Shown piece by piece: positions 1 to 7,612 of a stretch of 29,823 bases of DNA; the stretch's first letter is position 1; each line of letters opens with the position of its first letter. The translations under genes were made by a program, and so were the position numbers. Under the pieces are notes generated by a model. That model worked only from the letters and a program-made list of their open reading frames with translations, ran no database searches and had not been told where the DNA came from. The stretch is from DATAEY01 sp045805565 (GTDB taxonomy: Bacteria; Actinomycetota; Thermoleophilia; Solirubrobacterales; Solirubrobacteraceae), in contig JBJMKZ010000024.1 of NCBI GenBank assembly GCA_045805565.1, forward strand, positions 1 through 29,823, written 5' to 3'.

Positions 1-7
1 ACCAAGG

Positions 8-2286
8 ATGAGGGGTCTCCGCCTTCAGATCGTCGATCCCTGGCTGTTCTCCCTAAAGCGCGCCGCGCGGGCGCCGATCGTGATGCCCGCCGTCTTCGCA
101 TTCGCCGACCACGTCATCCAAGACCAGCAGACGACGTTCCTATCGGCGTTCGGTTCATTCGCGATCCTGGTGCTTGCCGACTTCGGCGGTCCGTGGCGAA
201 AGCGCCTCGCCGCGTATCTGGGTTTGACCGTTGCCGGCGCTGTCCTGATCACCCTGGGAACGTTGTGCTCGCGAACGCCTTGGCTCGCGGTCGTCGCCAT
301 GGCGGTGCTCGGCTTCCTGATACTCCTGTCTGGAGTGATCAGCGGCTACTTCGCCGCCGCCCGGATAGCCGCCCTGCTCACCTTCATCCTTCCGGTCAGC
401 ATTCCCGCGCCCCCCGCCGCGATCCCCGCACAGCTCGAAGGGTGGGCCTTGGCGGCTTCGGTGGGGATCTGCGCGGTGATGCTGTTGTGGCCCTTAGCCA
501 CGAGACAGGCTTCGCGTGGGGGTGGCCCGCGCCACTCGTGCCCTCGCCGACCTGGTGGATTCCGAGCCGTCCGGCGATCCGTCGGCGATCGCCTCCCGCG
601 CCGATGCTGCGAACGCCGCGGTGGGCGAGTTTCGCCGCAGCTTCGTCGCCACGCCCTACCGGCCGACCGGACCCACGGGCTCCACCGAGGCGCTCGCCTT
701 CCTCGTCGATGAGCTCGACTGGCTGCTGTCGTTCGCCTCTTCGACTCCCGGCGGGATCGAGGCTCGATCGGAGCCGTGTCGTGAAGAGAACTGCGAGGTG
801 ATGGCGGCTGCGGTCGCCGTACTGCGCGCGAGTGCGGCGAACCTCGAGGGTGAGCGCCGCCAGCCGGACCTCGACCGGTTGGACCGGGCGCGGGAAGCGG
901 TGGCAAGGACACTGATGCGGCGGGTGGCCGATTCGCCGGCCCTCCAGGAGGAGGTCGCACTGCGGGCCGCGCTCGGGCCCTCGTTCCGGATGCGTGAGCT
1001 GTCCTATGCGGCGCGCGAGGTCGGTGTCAATGCATTGCTCGCTTCCGGTGCCGCGGCGCCGGCGATCGAAGGCCCCCCTCGGCCCCGCTCGGATCGCCTT
1101 ACGCGCTGGCGGGGATTGGCCCGCCAGGCGCAATCAGCGCTTCGGGGCCACGGAGAAGCTTGTCGCCGCGCACACCAGCCTGCGCTCCGCCTCGTTTCGC
1201 AACAGCCTTCGCGGGGCCGCCGGGCTGGCTGCCGCCGTCCTGATCGGCCAGCTGGCCAGCCTCCAGCACTCCTTCTGGGTGGTCCTCGCGATGCTTTCCG
1301 TCTTGCGGTCCAATGCCCTGGGCACGGGCTCGACCGTGCTCCAGGCGCTCGCTGGGACCGCTGCCGGAATCGTGATCGGGGGAGCCCTGGTCGCCGCTAT
1401 AGGCAGTGACGAACCTGTGCTGTGGGCGCTGCTCCCGCCGGCCATCCTGCTGGCCGCTTACGCTCCTCGGGCGATCTCGTTCGCAGCGGGGCAGGCCGGC
1501 TTCACGATCGTCCTGTTCATTCTCTTCAACATCATCCAGCTGACCGGCTGGACGGTGGGGCTGGTCCGCGTCGAGGACGTCGCGATCGGCTTTGCGGTCA
1601 GCCTCGCCGTCGGCCTTCTGTTCTGGCCTCGCGGGGTCGGTGACCTACTGCGTGAGAGCCTGGGGGCGGCCTACGCGCGCAGCGCCGACTACGTGGCCTC
1701 CGCAACCCGGCGCTTGGTCGCCGTGAGCGGACCCGGGCGGACGGAGCCCAGCGTCCCGCCCGCCAGGCAGATCGCCAGGGCCGCCGCCAACCGCCTCGAC
1801 GATGCCTTTCGCGACTACCTGGCCGAGTCCTCCACCCACCAAGAAAACCTGGAGGGCGTGGCCACGCTGGTCGCAGGCACCACGCGAGTGCGGCTGGCGG
1901 CCTACTCGCTATCAACGCTAACTCCCGCGCCGGCCGGACCGCCCATCGACGAATGCGCCGAGGCACTGGCCGCGCAGGTCGACGCCCTGCGCTCCTGGTA
2001 CCTCAGCCTCGCCGACGCCCTCGCCGAGTGGACGGAGATCCCACCCCCACACCCTCGCGGTGACGACGATGACCGACAGGTGGTGCGGTGCGTGCCCCAA
2101 GCGCTTGCGGCCGGAGACGGCTCCATGGTCGCCCCCGCCCTCACCCTGCTGTGGGCGAGTCAGCACGTCGACAACCTCTGGGAGCTCGGCGCCCAGTTAA
2201 CCCAGCCCGCCGCCGAGTTTTCGAGCAGAGGCGCCCGTGCACGCCACCCGCCCCTCAGAGGAGTGCTCCGCCCACATCCGTCGTGA
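8..2286 (+). pseudogene. FUSC-family inner-membrane protein, broken by two frameshifts
   Basis: The reading moves through three frames. The first covers 8 to about 493 (a hydrophobic N-terminal bundle ending in LLWP). The second covers about 498 to 1140 (a soluble helical part starting PRDRLRVG). The third runs from about 1141 to the stop at 2286 (FGATEKL, then a second hydrophobic bundle including SLRSASFRNSLRGAAGLAAAV, then a C-terminal helical domain). Joined, the three parts give about 759 residues in the order membrane bundle, linker, membrane bundle, cytoplasmic domain. That matches the size and layout of FUSC/YccS-type proteins, proposed to export aromatic acids or similar compounds. 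Each junction needs the same +1 step. This is either a decayed gene or two base-call errors. ATG at 8 follows AAGG, but the true start could lie before the window. Family call is firm; functional state is unknown. Confidence 0.8.
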
Positions 2287-2312
2287 TGGGGGCTCCGATC
2301 CGGTTCTGAACG

Positions 2313-3218
2313 TCAGGCCGTGGCGCGCGACCCCGCTAGGGCAATCACCGCTGAGATGTCCTCGTCCGCATGGCCGTCGGCAATCGCCAGCTGCCAGCGT
2401 CGCGATATCGCCTCGGTGATCGGGAGCTCCAGGTCCCGCTCGCGAGCGGCATCGAGCGCAAGTCCGACGTCCTTGAACGCGAGTCGCAGGGCGAAGCCCG
2501 GGTCGAGGTCGCCGGCGAGCGCGGCGCGGGCCTTTGTCACCGCATATGGCGATCCCAGCGGTCCGCCGTCGATCGCCTCGATGAAGAGTTCGGGCTCAAT
2601 CCCGAGCGCCTCGGTCAGGGCCATCGTTTCAGCCATTCCCTCGGTCAGCGAGGCGAGCCAGTCGTTGAGGACTAGCTTCAGCCGGGTGCCGTTTCCGCCC
2701 GGCCCCAGCCAGATCGTCTTGCGGCTGATCGCATCGAAGATCGGTTGCACCTGCTCCCGAATTGCTTCCGGGCCCGAGGCCAGCACGATCAGCTGGCGCT
2801 CCCGGGCCGGCACGTCGCTGCCGGAGACCGGCGCGTCGACGAACTCAACTTCGTTCTCGGTGGCAAGGGCAGCAAGCCGCGCCGTCCATTCCTCGCCAAT
2901 CGTCGCCATCTGGATCCAGGCCGAGCCCGGCCGAAGCGACGCCAGGACGCCCTCGGGACCGGCCATCGCGTCGTTGACCGCGTCCCCGTTCGTCAGCATC
3001 GTCAGCGTCACATCCGCACCCTCCGCCGCCTCCGCGGGCGAGGACGATTGCCTGGCGCCGTCAGCGGCGAGTGGTGCAGCCCTCTCCGCGGTCCGGTTCC
3101 ACACTGACACCTCGAAGCCGGCCGCAAGCAGGTTTCGGGCGATCGGCGCGCCCATCCTGCCTGTCCCCAGCACCGCGATGGCCGGTCGGCCAGGGTCACC
3201 TTTCGATGGACTGGGCAT
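2313..3218 (-). CDS. NAD(P)-dependent beta-hydroxyacid dehydrogenase (3-hydroxyisobutyrate dehydrogenase family)
   Basis: The 301-aa protein has an N-terminal Rossmann dinucleotide-binding motif GTGRMG at residues 18-23. The family substrate loop DAPVSGS lies at 128-134, and the expected catalytic lysine is K181 in the segment GTRLKLVLND. Family members oxidise 3-hydroxyisobutyrate, tartronate semialdehyde or related beta-hydroxyacids, or reduce succinate semialdehyde; the substrate cannot be read here. An AGGAGGG Shine-Dalgarno sequence sits about 7 nt before the ATG. The start overlaps the end of the upstream aldo/keto reductase by 23 bp, so the two are likely cotranscribed and translationally linked. 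It converges with the FUSC gene, 26 bp away. Confidence 0.9.
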   Translation of the reverse strand: MPSPSKGDPGRPAIAVLGTGRMGAPIARNLLAAGFEVSVWNRTAERAAPLAADGARQSSSPAEAAEGADVTLTMLTNGDAVNDAMAGPEGVLASLRPGSAWIQMATIGEEWTARLAALATENEVEFVDAPVSGSDVPARERQLIVLASGPEAIREQVQPIFDAISRKTIWLGPGGNGTRLKLVLNDWLASLTEGMAETMALTEALGIEPELFIEAIDGGPLGSPYAVTKARAALAGDLDPGFALRLAFKDVGLALDAARERDLELPITEAISRRWQLAIADGHADEDISAVIALAGSRATA

Positions 3219-4251
3219 TGCTTCCCTCCTGGCTCACGTTGGTGTCGGTGAAGACGCTTGTCTCGGTGCTCAGGCGGCCCAACTCTGGAAACGGCCCCGC
3301 GATCGCGGCCGAGCCAGCCACGATTCGGTCGATCCGCTCGAGCTCGACCTCGCTCAGGCGAACCTGAGCCGCCGCCACGCTCTCCTCGACGTGCCTGGGG
3401 CTTCGCGCGCCGACGATGGCGACGTGAACGGCCGGATTCGCCAACGTCCATGCGATGGCCATCTGGGCGACCGAGGTGTCGAGCTCATCGACGGCGAAGC
3501 GCTCCAATTCCCTCACCACCTCGAGGTTGCGCCAGAAGGCCTCGCCCTCGAACACGTGGCTCTGGCTGCGCCAGTCGTCGGCGGCGAAGGTCGCGTGCTC
3601 GTCCATGCCACCGGTCAGCAGCCCGTGCGCAAGCGGTCCGTAGATGAGAACCCCGATGTCGTGCTCGCGTGCGTAAGGAAGCACCTCGGCCTCGACCTCG
3701 CGGCGAAACAGATGGTAGGGCGGCTGCAGCGTCTCCACCGGGCGCCCGCGGGTAAACTCGGCCATCTGGGCCGCGTCGTAGTTGGAGACCCCGACGTGCC
3801 GGATCTTTCCCTCCTGTACGAGCCCCTCGAGTGCCGCGGCGGTCTCGGCGAAGGGGACGTTGGGGTCGGGCCAGTGCACCTGGTAGACGTCGACGTAGTC
3901 GAGCCCGAGGGAACGCAGGCTGTTCTCGAGCCCGCCGCGAAGAAACTCGGGGCTCGCGTCGCGGACCAGGCCCTCGTCGGTCATCCGCAAGCCGCCCTTG
4001 GTCGCGATCACGACCTCGTCGCGGCGCTTGTCGAGATCGTCCCGCAGCGCGCGGCCGAGCAGCTGCTCGGAGGCGCCGAATCCGTACCCCTGGGCGGTGT
4101 CGAAGAGATTGACGCCCAGCTCGCGGGCATGGCGGATCGCGCCGATCGCCTGCTGCTCGTCGAACTCGCCCCATTCGCCTCCGAGCTCCCAGGCCCCAAA
4201 GGCAATCGGATAGACCTCGAGGCCGGTCATTCCGAGGGTGACGGTCGTCAT
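3196..4251 (-). CDS. Aldo/keto reductase
   Basis: The 351-aa protein is of the TIM-barrel aldo/keto reductase superfamily. The catalytic tetrad is visible: D51 and Y56 in LFDTAQGYGFG, K85 in VIATKGG, and H126 in YQVHWPDP. The C-terminal part contains the usual NADPH-phosphate-binding segment (IVGARSPRHVEESVAA). Such enzymes reduce aldehydes or ketones with NADPH in the cytosol; the physiological substrate is unknown. It lies 48 nt downstream of the DUF1275 gene and overlaps the next dehydrogenase, so the three minus-strand genes look like one operon. No strong Shine-Dalgarno sequence is seen before the ATG at 4251. Confidence 0.92.
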   Translation of the reverse strand: MTTVTLGMTGLEVYPIAFGAWELGGEWGEFDEQQAIGAIRHARELGVNLFDTAQGYGFGASEQLLGRALRDDLDKRRDEVVIATKGGLRMTDEGLVRDASPEFLRGGLENSLRSLGLDYVDVYQVHWPDPNVPFAETAAALEGLVQEGKIRHVGVSNYDAAQMAEFTRGRPVETLQPPYHLFRREVEAEVLPYAREHDIGVLIYGPLAHGLLTGGMDEHATFAADDWRSQSHVFEGEAFWRNLEVVRELERFAVDELDTSVAQMAIAWTLANPAVHVAIVGARSPRHVEESVAAAQVRLSEVELERIDRIVAGSAAIAGPFPELGRLSTETSVFTDTNVSQEGSNAQSIER

Positions 4252-4299
4252 GAGGCGTTCGCCCCCAACCTATCGCTTTGATCGCCTGCCGCCCACCGC

Positions 4300-5031
4300 T
4301 TACGCGCCTCGGCGCGCGGCCGGCACGTAGACGAGCCAGGTGACGAGCGCGAGCCCGGCCGCTGCGACCAGCGGCAGAACGAGGCTCGTCTTCAGCAGCA
4401 GTGCCCCGGCCAGCGCGCCGGTCAACATCGCGAGCACGGCGGCGACTCTGCGCGCCGAGCCCTTGCCGGATCCGCCCGCCGCCGGCGAGTCCGCCGCGAG
4501 CCCGGTCAGCGTCATCGTGAGCACGGTCGTCGTCAGGTCGGGCACGCCGAGGCGCCGAACGGTCGCGTTCCGAACACCCATCGCGGACGCCAACAGCGCG
4601 ATCACCACGTCGCCTGAGACAGAGCTCGGGCGAACGTCGACTGCCGCCGCCAAGACGGCTGCCATGCCGATCAGCGACACTTCGACGGCGAGCGCGCGAG
4701 CGATGTGGGCCGGATGGCGGTCTCCCATCCGCTCCGCGAGGACGCCACCGCCGCCCGCGCCCAGGAGGAAGGAGCCGAGCGAAACCAGCGGGGCGACGAC
4801 AGGGAGCCCGCCGCTGCCGGCGATGCCGAAGCCGAGGAAGACGATGTTCCCGGTCATGTTCGCCGTAAAGACGCGGCCAAGTCCGAGGAAGCTGACGGCG
4901 TCGATGAGGCCGGTGGTGAAGGTAAGCACCAGGAGCGCCCTGGCCAGGGGATGCTGGATGCTCCGGGCGGCGCGCCCCAACGCTTCCTGATCGAACCTGA
5001 CTGGCTCGGCGGATGCAGCGGTCTCACTCAT
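4300..5031 (-). CDS. DUF1275 (YoaK-like) membrane protein
   Basis: The 243-aa protein has about six hydrophobic segments. Its N-terminal signature TGLIDAVSFLGLGRVFTANM is typical of DUF1275, followed by MTGNIVFLG. A short charged N-terminus precedes the first membrane helix, and the protein ends in a small basic tail. The function of the family is unknown. The start is well supported: the upstream strand reads GTAGGAGGTGACTG before ATG, one of the best Shine-Dalgarno sequences in the window. It is the first gene of the minus-strand cluster that continues into the aldo/keto reductase. Confidence 0.88.
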   Translation of the reverse strand: MSETAASAEPVRFDQEALGRAARSIQHPLARALLVLTFTTGLIDAVSFLGLGRVFTANMTGNIVFLGFGIAGSGGLPVVAPLVSLGSFLLGAGGGGVLAERMGDRHPAHIARALAVEVSLIGMAAVLAAAVDVRPSSVSGDVVIALLASAMGVRNATVRRLGVPDLTTTVLTMTLTGLAADSPAAGGSGKGSARRVAAVLAMLTGALAGALLLKTSLVLPLVAAAGLALVTWLVYVPAARRGA

Positions 5032-5390
5032 CAGTCACCTCCTACGCGACGATCCCAGCGTGCGGGCATGCACGCATTGCGGATTGGTACCGGTTTGAAA
5101 AGGCGATCGTCCGGAAACCGGGTTCGAATCCCGTTAGCGGTCCTACCGCGCCGCTCCCTTCGTTGATCGAGTTGGCGTCAACAGCGGTCGGGCTGGCGTC
5201 TATTGGGTGCCGCCCGGCCGACAGAACGCTGACCGAGATTGACCAGCCGCCGGTTGACCACTACGGCCTCCAAGGCCCGCAGGATTGGCGCGTCCCCGAG
5301 TGAGATTCCCCCGTTGCCCCATCGCCGAGGCCGCATATAAAAAGCGCGCTGGGCGCGCGAGAACAGGAACGCACCAAAAAGGCCGGGTGC
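5032..5390. other. Gene-free stretch with a tRNA 3'-end-like sequence and inverted repeats
   Basis: No convincing gene lies here. At 5119-5133 the plus strand carries a canonical T-arm (CGGG-TTCGAAT-CCCG) followed by TTAGCGGTCC, as at the 3' end of a tRNA. The fifth T-stem pair is a C/T mismatch and no matching 5' acceptor or D-arm is present. Upstream, CCGGTTT (5090-5096) and AAACCGG (5115-5121) form an inverted repeat. The segment CGGTTTGAAAA could be a degraded tRNA-Ser(UGA) anticodon arm. A decayed tRNA or old attachment-site scar is possible but weakly supported. Confidence 0.35.
5337..5358 (-). terminator. Intrinsic terminator of the SnoaL-like gene
   Basis: On the minus strand, GCGCGC, a CCA loop and GCGCGC are followed directly by TTTTTATAT. 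This is a textbook hairpin plus U-tract, about 32 bp after the stop of the gene ending at 5391. Confidence 0.75.
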
Positions 5391-5801
5391 CTACTCCCGC
5401 AGCCCCACGGCTTCGAGGGCCTCCTCGTGACTGAGATAGTGCACCGAGCGGACAATCTTCCCGCCGCGCACCGTGACCACCATGCCCAAGGGCGACTCAA
5501 GCTCGATCCCGCTCGCCGCGCCGCGCCACCGGATGTGGGTGAGGTGAAGGACGCGGCCATTGGGCAGGTCGCGAAGTTCCTGGGACTCGAGCAAGTAGTC
5601 CTCGACTTCGGTGCGCCGGAGGGTCCAGAACTCGCGAATCCCGTCATGGCCCCGATACACGCTCGCGCCGCCTTCCAGGCCGCGCTCGATCGCCGTGTGG
5701 TACTCAACGTCCGGGTCCATCAGGGACAGCCACGTCTCGAGGTCGTCGCGCTGCCAGGCCTCCACGGCCAGGCGGACGACCTCGACGTTCTCCCGCGACA
5801 T
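5391..5801 (-). CDS. SnoaL/NTF2-like protein
   Basis: The 136-aa protein has the NTF2-like cone fold pattern. An N-terminal helix MSRENVEVVRLAVEAWQRDD is followed by LETWLSLMDPDVEYHTAIE, the YRGHDGIREFW segment, then beta strands ending in GKIVRSVHYLSHEEALEAVG. This subfamily is very common in Thermoleophilia, where copies act as uncharacterised small-molecule-binding or isomerase-like proteins. No specific reaction can be assigned. It stands at the left edge of the integrase region, 64 bp downstream of integrase 1 on the same strand, and has its own intrinsic terminator. A second family member lies at 20908-21345. Confidence 0.8.
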   Translation of the reverse strand: MSRENVEVVRLAVEAWQRDDLETWLSLMDPDVEYHTAIERGLEGGASVYRGHDGIREFWTLRRTEVEDYLLESQELRDLPNGRVLHLTHIRWRGAASGIELESPLGMVVTVRGGKIVRSVHYLSHEEALEAVGLRE

Positions 5802-5865
5802 CGCCCGCCGAGTATCGCGCAGGGCGAGGCGAGGCCCCTACGTGGAGACTCGTACAGCTCGTGCC

Positions 5866-7104
5866 CTAGCGAGTGCGGAGCAAAGCTTGGCCAACATGGT
5901 CAGGTCGGCAGTGGGGCCTGACCCGCTCGACCGCGGCCTCGCGCTCGAGGTAGTCGGCCAGCATGCCGGCCGCCTGGGCTTCGGCACCGGGCATCAGATG
6001 GCCATAGCGGTCAAGGGTCACGGTAATCGAGGAGTGGCCCATGTAGGAGCACAGCGCTTTGGCGTTGACTCCGGCGGCGATCATGAAGGCGGCGTAGGTG
6101 TGGCGGCACTCGTGCAGCCCGATGGGCCTAAGTCCCGCGCGGTTCCACGCGGTGCGCGAACGCTTGAGCAGGGCCTCGGCCGAGAAAGCTCCCTTCCGGC
6201 GACCGATGAACACCAGTGCGTCGGGGCTAGGCACTTGGAGCAGCCGATGGGCGGCTAGTTGCGCGCGCAGGGGTGCCGTCAAGGGCACCCGGCGCCGACC
6301 GGCGCGGCTTTTGGGCGCGATCACCCCTGCTTTCTCGTCCCAACTTCTCTCCACATGGATGACCCCGTCTTGAAAATCGACGTCGCTCCAGCGCAGGGCC
6401 TGCAGCTCGCCGCGACGCAGCCCGGCGTAGAGGGCGGTGGCCCAGATCGCGCGGTCGGCCCGTGAGACGGCCGCAAGCAGCGCCTGGGCCTCGCCGGGTC
6501 GAGCCACCCGCTCGCGCCGACCGCGTACCGCGGGCAGGCTCAGCCCCAGCGTCGGGTTGACCAGCACCTCCGAGCGCGTTACGGCCCGGCGATAGACGGC
6601 CCGCAGCGGCAGGATGGCGTTGCGCACACTCGAGGGGCTGAGCTCCTCGGCGACCAGACGATCGACTAGGTCCTGCACCGAGTTGCGGGTGAGCGCCGAC
6701 AGGCGCAGGTCGCCCAGCTCCGGCACCACCTTCAGGCGCAGCGCCTGCTCGTAGCTGCGCAGCGCCGAGGGCTTGTACGTCTCGCCCGAGCGGGTGCGCA
6801 CAATGCCGGCCCGGGCAGCGGCCAGCCACTCGTCCGCCGCCTCGGTCAGCGTCGTGCGAGTAGGGGCCCGAAGGGTTCCCCGCCGAAGGGCCGATTGGGC
6901 CTCGGCCCGCCAGGCCCGCGCGTCGGCCCAACTGGCGAACGTCTTACGTATCGTGCGTCGATCGCGCGCCGACCACACTTGAGCCTGGTAGGCCGGGCGG
7001 CAATTGCAAGCGGCGGCCGCCCGGCTAGCGCAGCGGCGCGAATGGCGGACGACCACGCCCTCGGCGCGGCGGCGTCGGCTACTCGAGGCGGGCATGGCAC
7101 ACAT
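5866..7104 (-). CDS. Tyrosine-type site-specific integrase 1
   Basis: The 412-aa protein has the full tyrosine-recombinase set: R230 (AGLRRGE), K265 (APKSRAG), H331 and R334 (HECRHTY), H357 (MGHSS) and Y367 (LDRYGHL). Residues about 86-180 form the SAM-like core-binding domain. The N-terminus has an unusual Cys/His patch (H21, C25, C33, C35) before PAYQAQVW, suggesting metal binding. It is a close paralogue of integrase 2 and differs mainly by a 25-residue basic C-terminal extension. ATG at 7104 or the second ATG at 7095 could be the start. It should cut and rejoin DNA at an attachment site, probably in a tRNA gene, though its site is not identified. Confidence 0.92.
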   Translation of the reverse strand: MCAMPASSSRRRRAEGVVVRHSRRCASRAAAACNCRPAYQAQVWSARDRRTIRKTFASWADARAWRAEAQSALRRGTLRAPTRTTLTEAADEWLAAARAGIVRTRSGETYKPSALRSYEQALRLKVVPELGDLRLSALTRNSVQDLVDRLVAEELSPSSVRNAILPLRAVYRRAVTRSEVLVNPTLGLSLPAVRGRRERVARPGEAQALLAAVSRADRAIWATALYAGLRRGELQALRWSDVDFQDGVIHVERSWDEKAGVIAPKSRAGRRRVPLTAPLRAQLAAHRLLQVPSPDALVFIGRRKGAFSAEALLKRSRTAWNRAGLRPIGLHECRHTYAAFMIAAGVNAKALCSYMGHSSITVTLDRYGHLMPGAEAQAAGMLADYLEREAAVERVRPHCRPDHVGQALLRTR

Positions 7105-7414
7105 CTAGCTCGGCAGGCCGCGAAAGCAAGTCCGCGCGATCGGTGTGCGATCGAAACCATCTTGGAGATGGCGGCCGCACTCCCGAACAGGCGGGACGGA
7201 CGCCGGGATTCGAGGCCAGCACGGTACGCCGGCGGGGGCTTTGGCGGCCCGATCAGGATGAATCGTCCCCGCTATCGGCCGGATCCGGCCACAATGGTCG
7301 CCGATGCGCGGCCACGGCGGCGAGCGGGGGACCAGGGAATCGAACCCCGGGCTGCGGTTTTGGAGACCGCCGTGTCGGCGACTTAAAGTGACCGCGCGAG
7401 CGCCCAGGTGCCGG
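7105..7414. other. Intergenic region between integrase modules
   Basis: No gene is supported. The stretch holds the tRNA-Trp 3' half (annotated separately) and a perfect 14-bp palindrome, GGCCGGATCCGGCC, at 7277-7290. The part at 7105-7270 must carry any promoter of integrase 1, but no clear -10/-35 pair is visible. Confidence 0.5.
7326..7372 (-). pseudogene. 3' half of a tRNA-Trp(CCA) gene, likely attachment-site scar
   Basis: On the minus strand a perfect anticodon arm GCGGT-CTCCAAA-ACCGC (anticodon CCA, Trp) is followed by a 4-nt variable loop. Then come a T-arm CGGGG-TTCGATT-CCCTG and a 3' acceptor strand GTCCCCC. Upstream of the anticodon arm there is no D-arm and no GGGGGAC acceptor strand, so the 5' half is missing. 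The break lies right at the anticodon stem, where many tyrosine integrases cross over. It sits 43 bp downstream of the 65-aa gene and integrase 2. That is the geometry expected for a displaced tRNA 3' end at an element border, with the element on the higher-coordinate side. Confidence 0.75.
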
Positions 7415-7612
7415 CTATCGGATACAGCCGTAGCGATACATCTCAACCCGACCTAGGAGGTCGTCTCGCTGAAAGGCGGTCAGCGGCGTTTCGTCGATCA
7501 CCTTCTGTAGCCGATCTAGCGCCGGCACGTCGTAGACCGCGACCTCGACCTGGGCCACGAGCTCGGCGTACTCGTCCTCGGCTTGCCGCGGCTGGCCTTG
7601 GTTCGCGGTCAT
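7415..7612 (-). CDS. Small 65-aa protein coupled to integrase 2
   Basis: This short gene begins at an ATG (7612-7610) that overlaps the TGA stop of integrase 2 as ATGA, the classic arrangement for translational coupling. The protein starts MTANQGQPRQAEDEY and is acidic in its first half. A helical segment with YDVPALDRLQKVIDE follows, and it ends YRYGCIR. It is not recognised as a known family and shows no clear helix-turn-helix. The position directly after an integrase suggests a directionality factor or other recombination accessory, but that is inference from context only. It terminates 43 bp from the tRNA-Trp fragment. Confidence 0.65.
   Translation of the reverse strand: MTANQGQPRQAEDEYAELVAQVEVAVYDVPALDRLQKVIDETPLTAFQRDDLLGRVEMYRYGCIR

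Noticed and set aside
480..1160. Selenocysteine recoding as an explanation for the broken FUSC gene
   Set aside because: The continuity is lost by changes of frame and not by an in-frame TGA, so UGA decoding by tRNA-Sec cannot restore it.
2320..4281. A 653-codon open frame on the plus strand
   Set aside because: It lies antisense to two genes with complete catalytic motifs (dehydrogenase and aldo/keto reductase). The product is low-complexity Ser/Arg/Ala and then a mirrored composition, typical of high-GC shadow frames.
7277..7290. The 14-bp palindrome GGCCGGATCCGGCC as a recombination core
   Set aside because: Short GC palindromes are common in such DNA. It has no second copy in the window and does not overlap the tRNA fragment.
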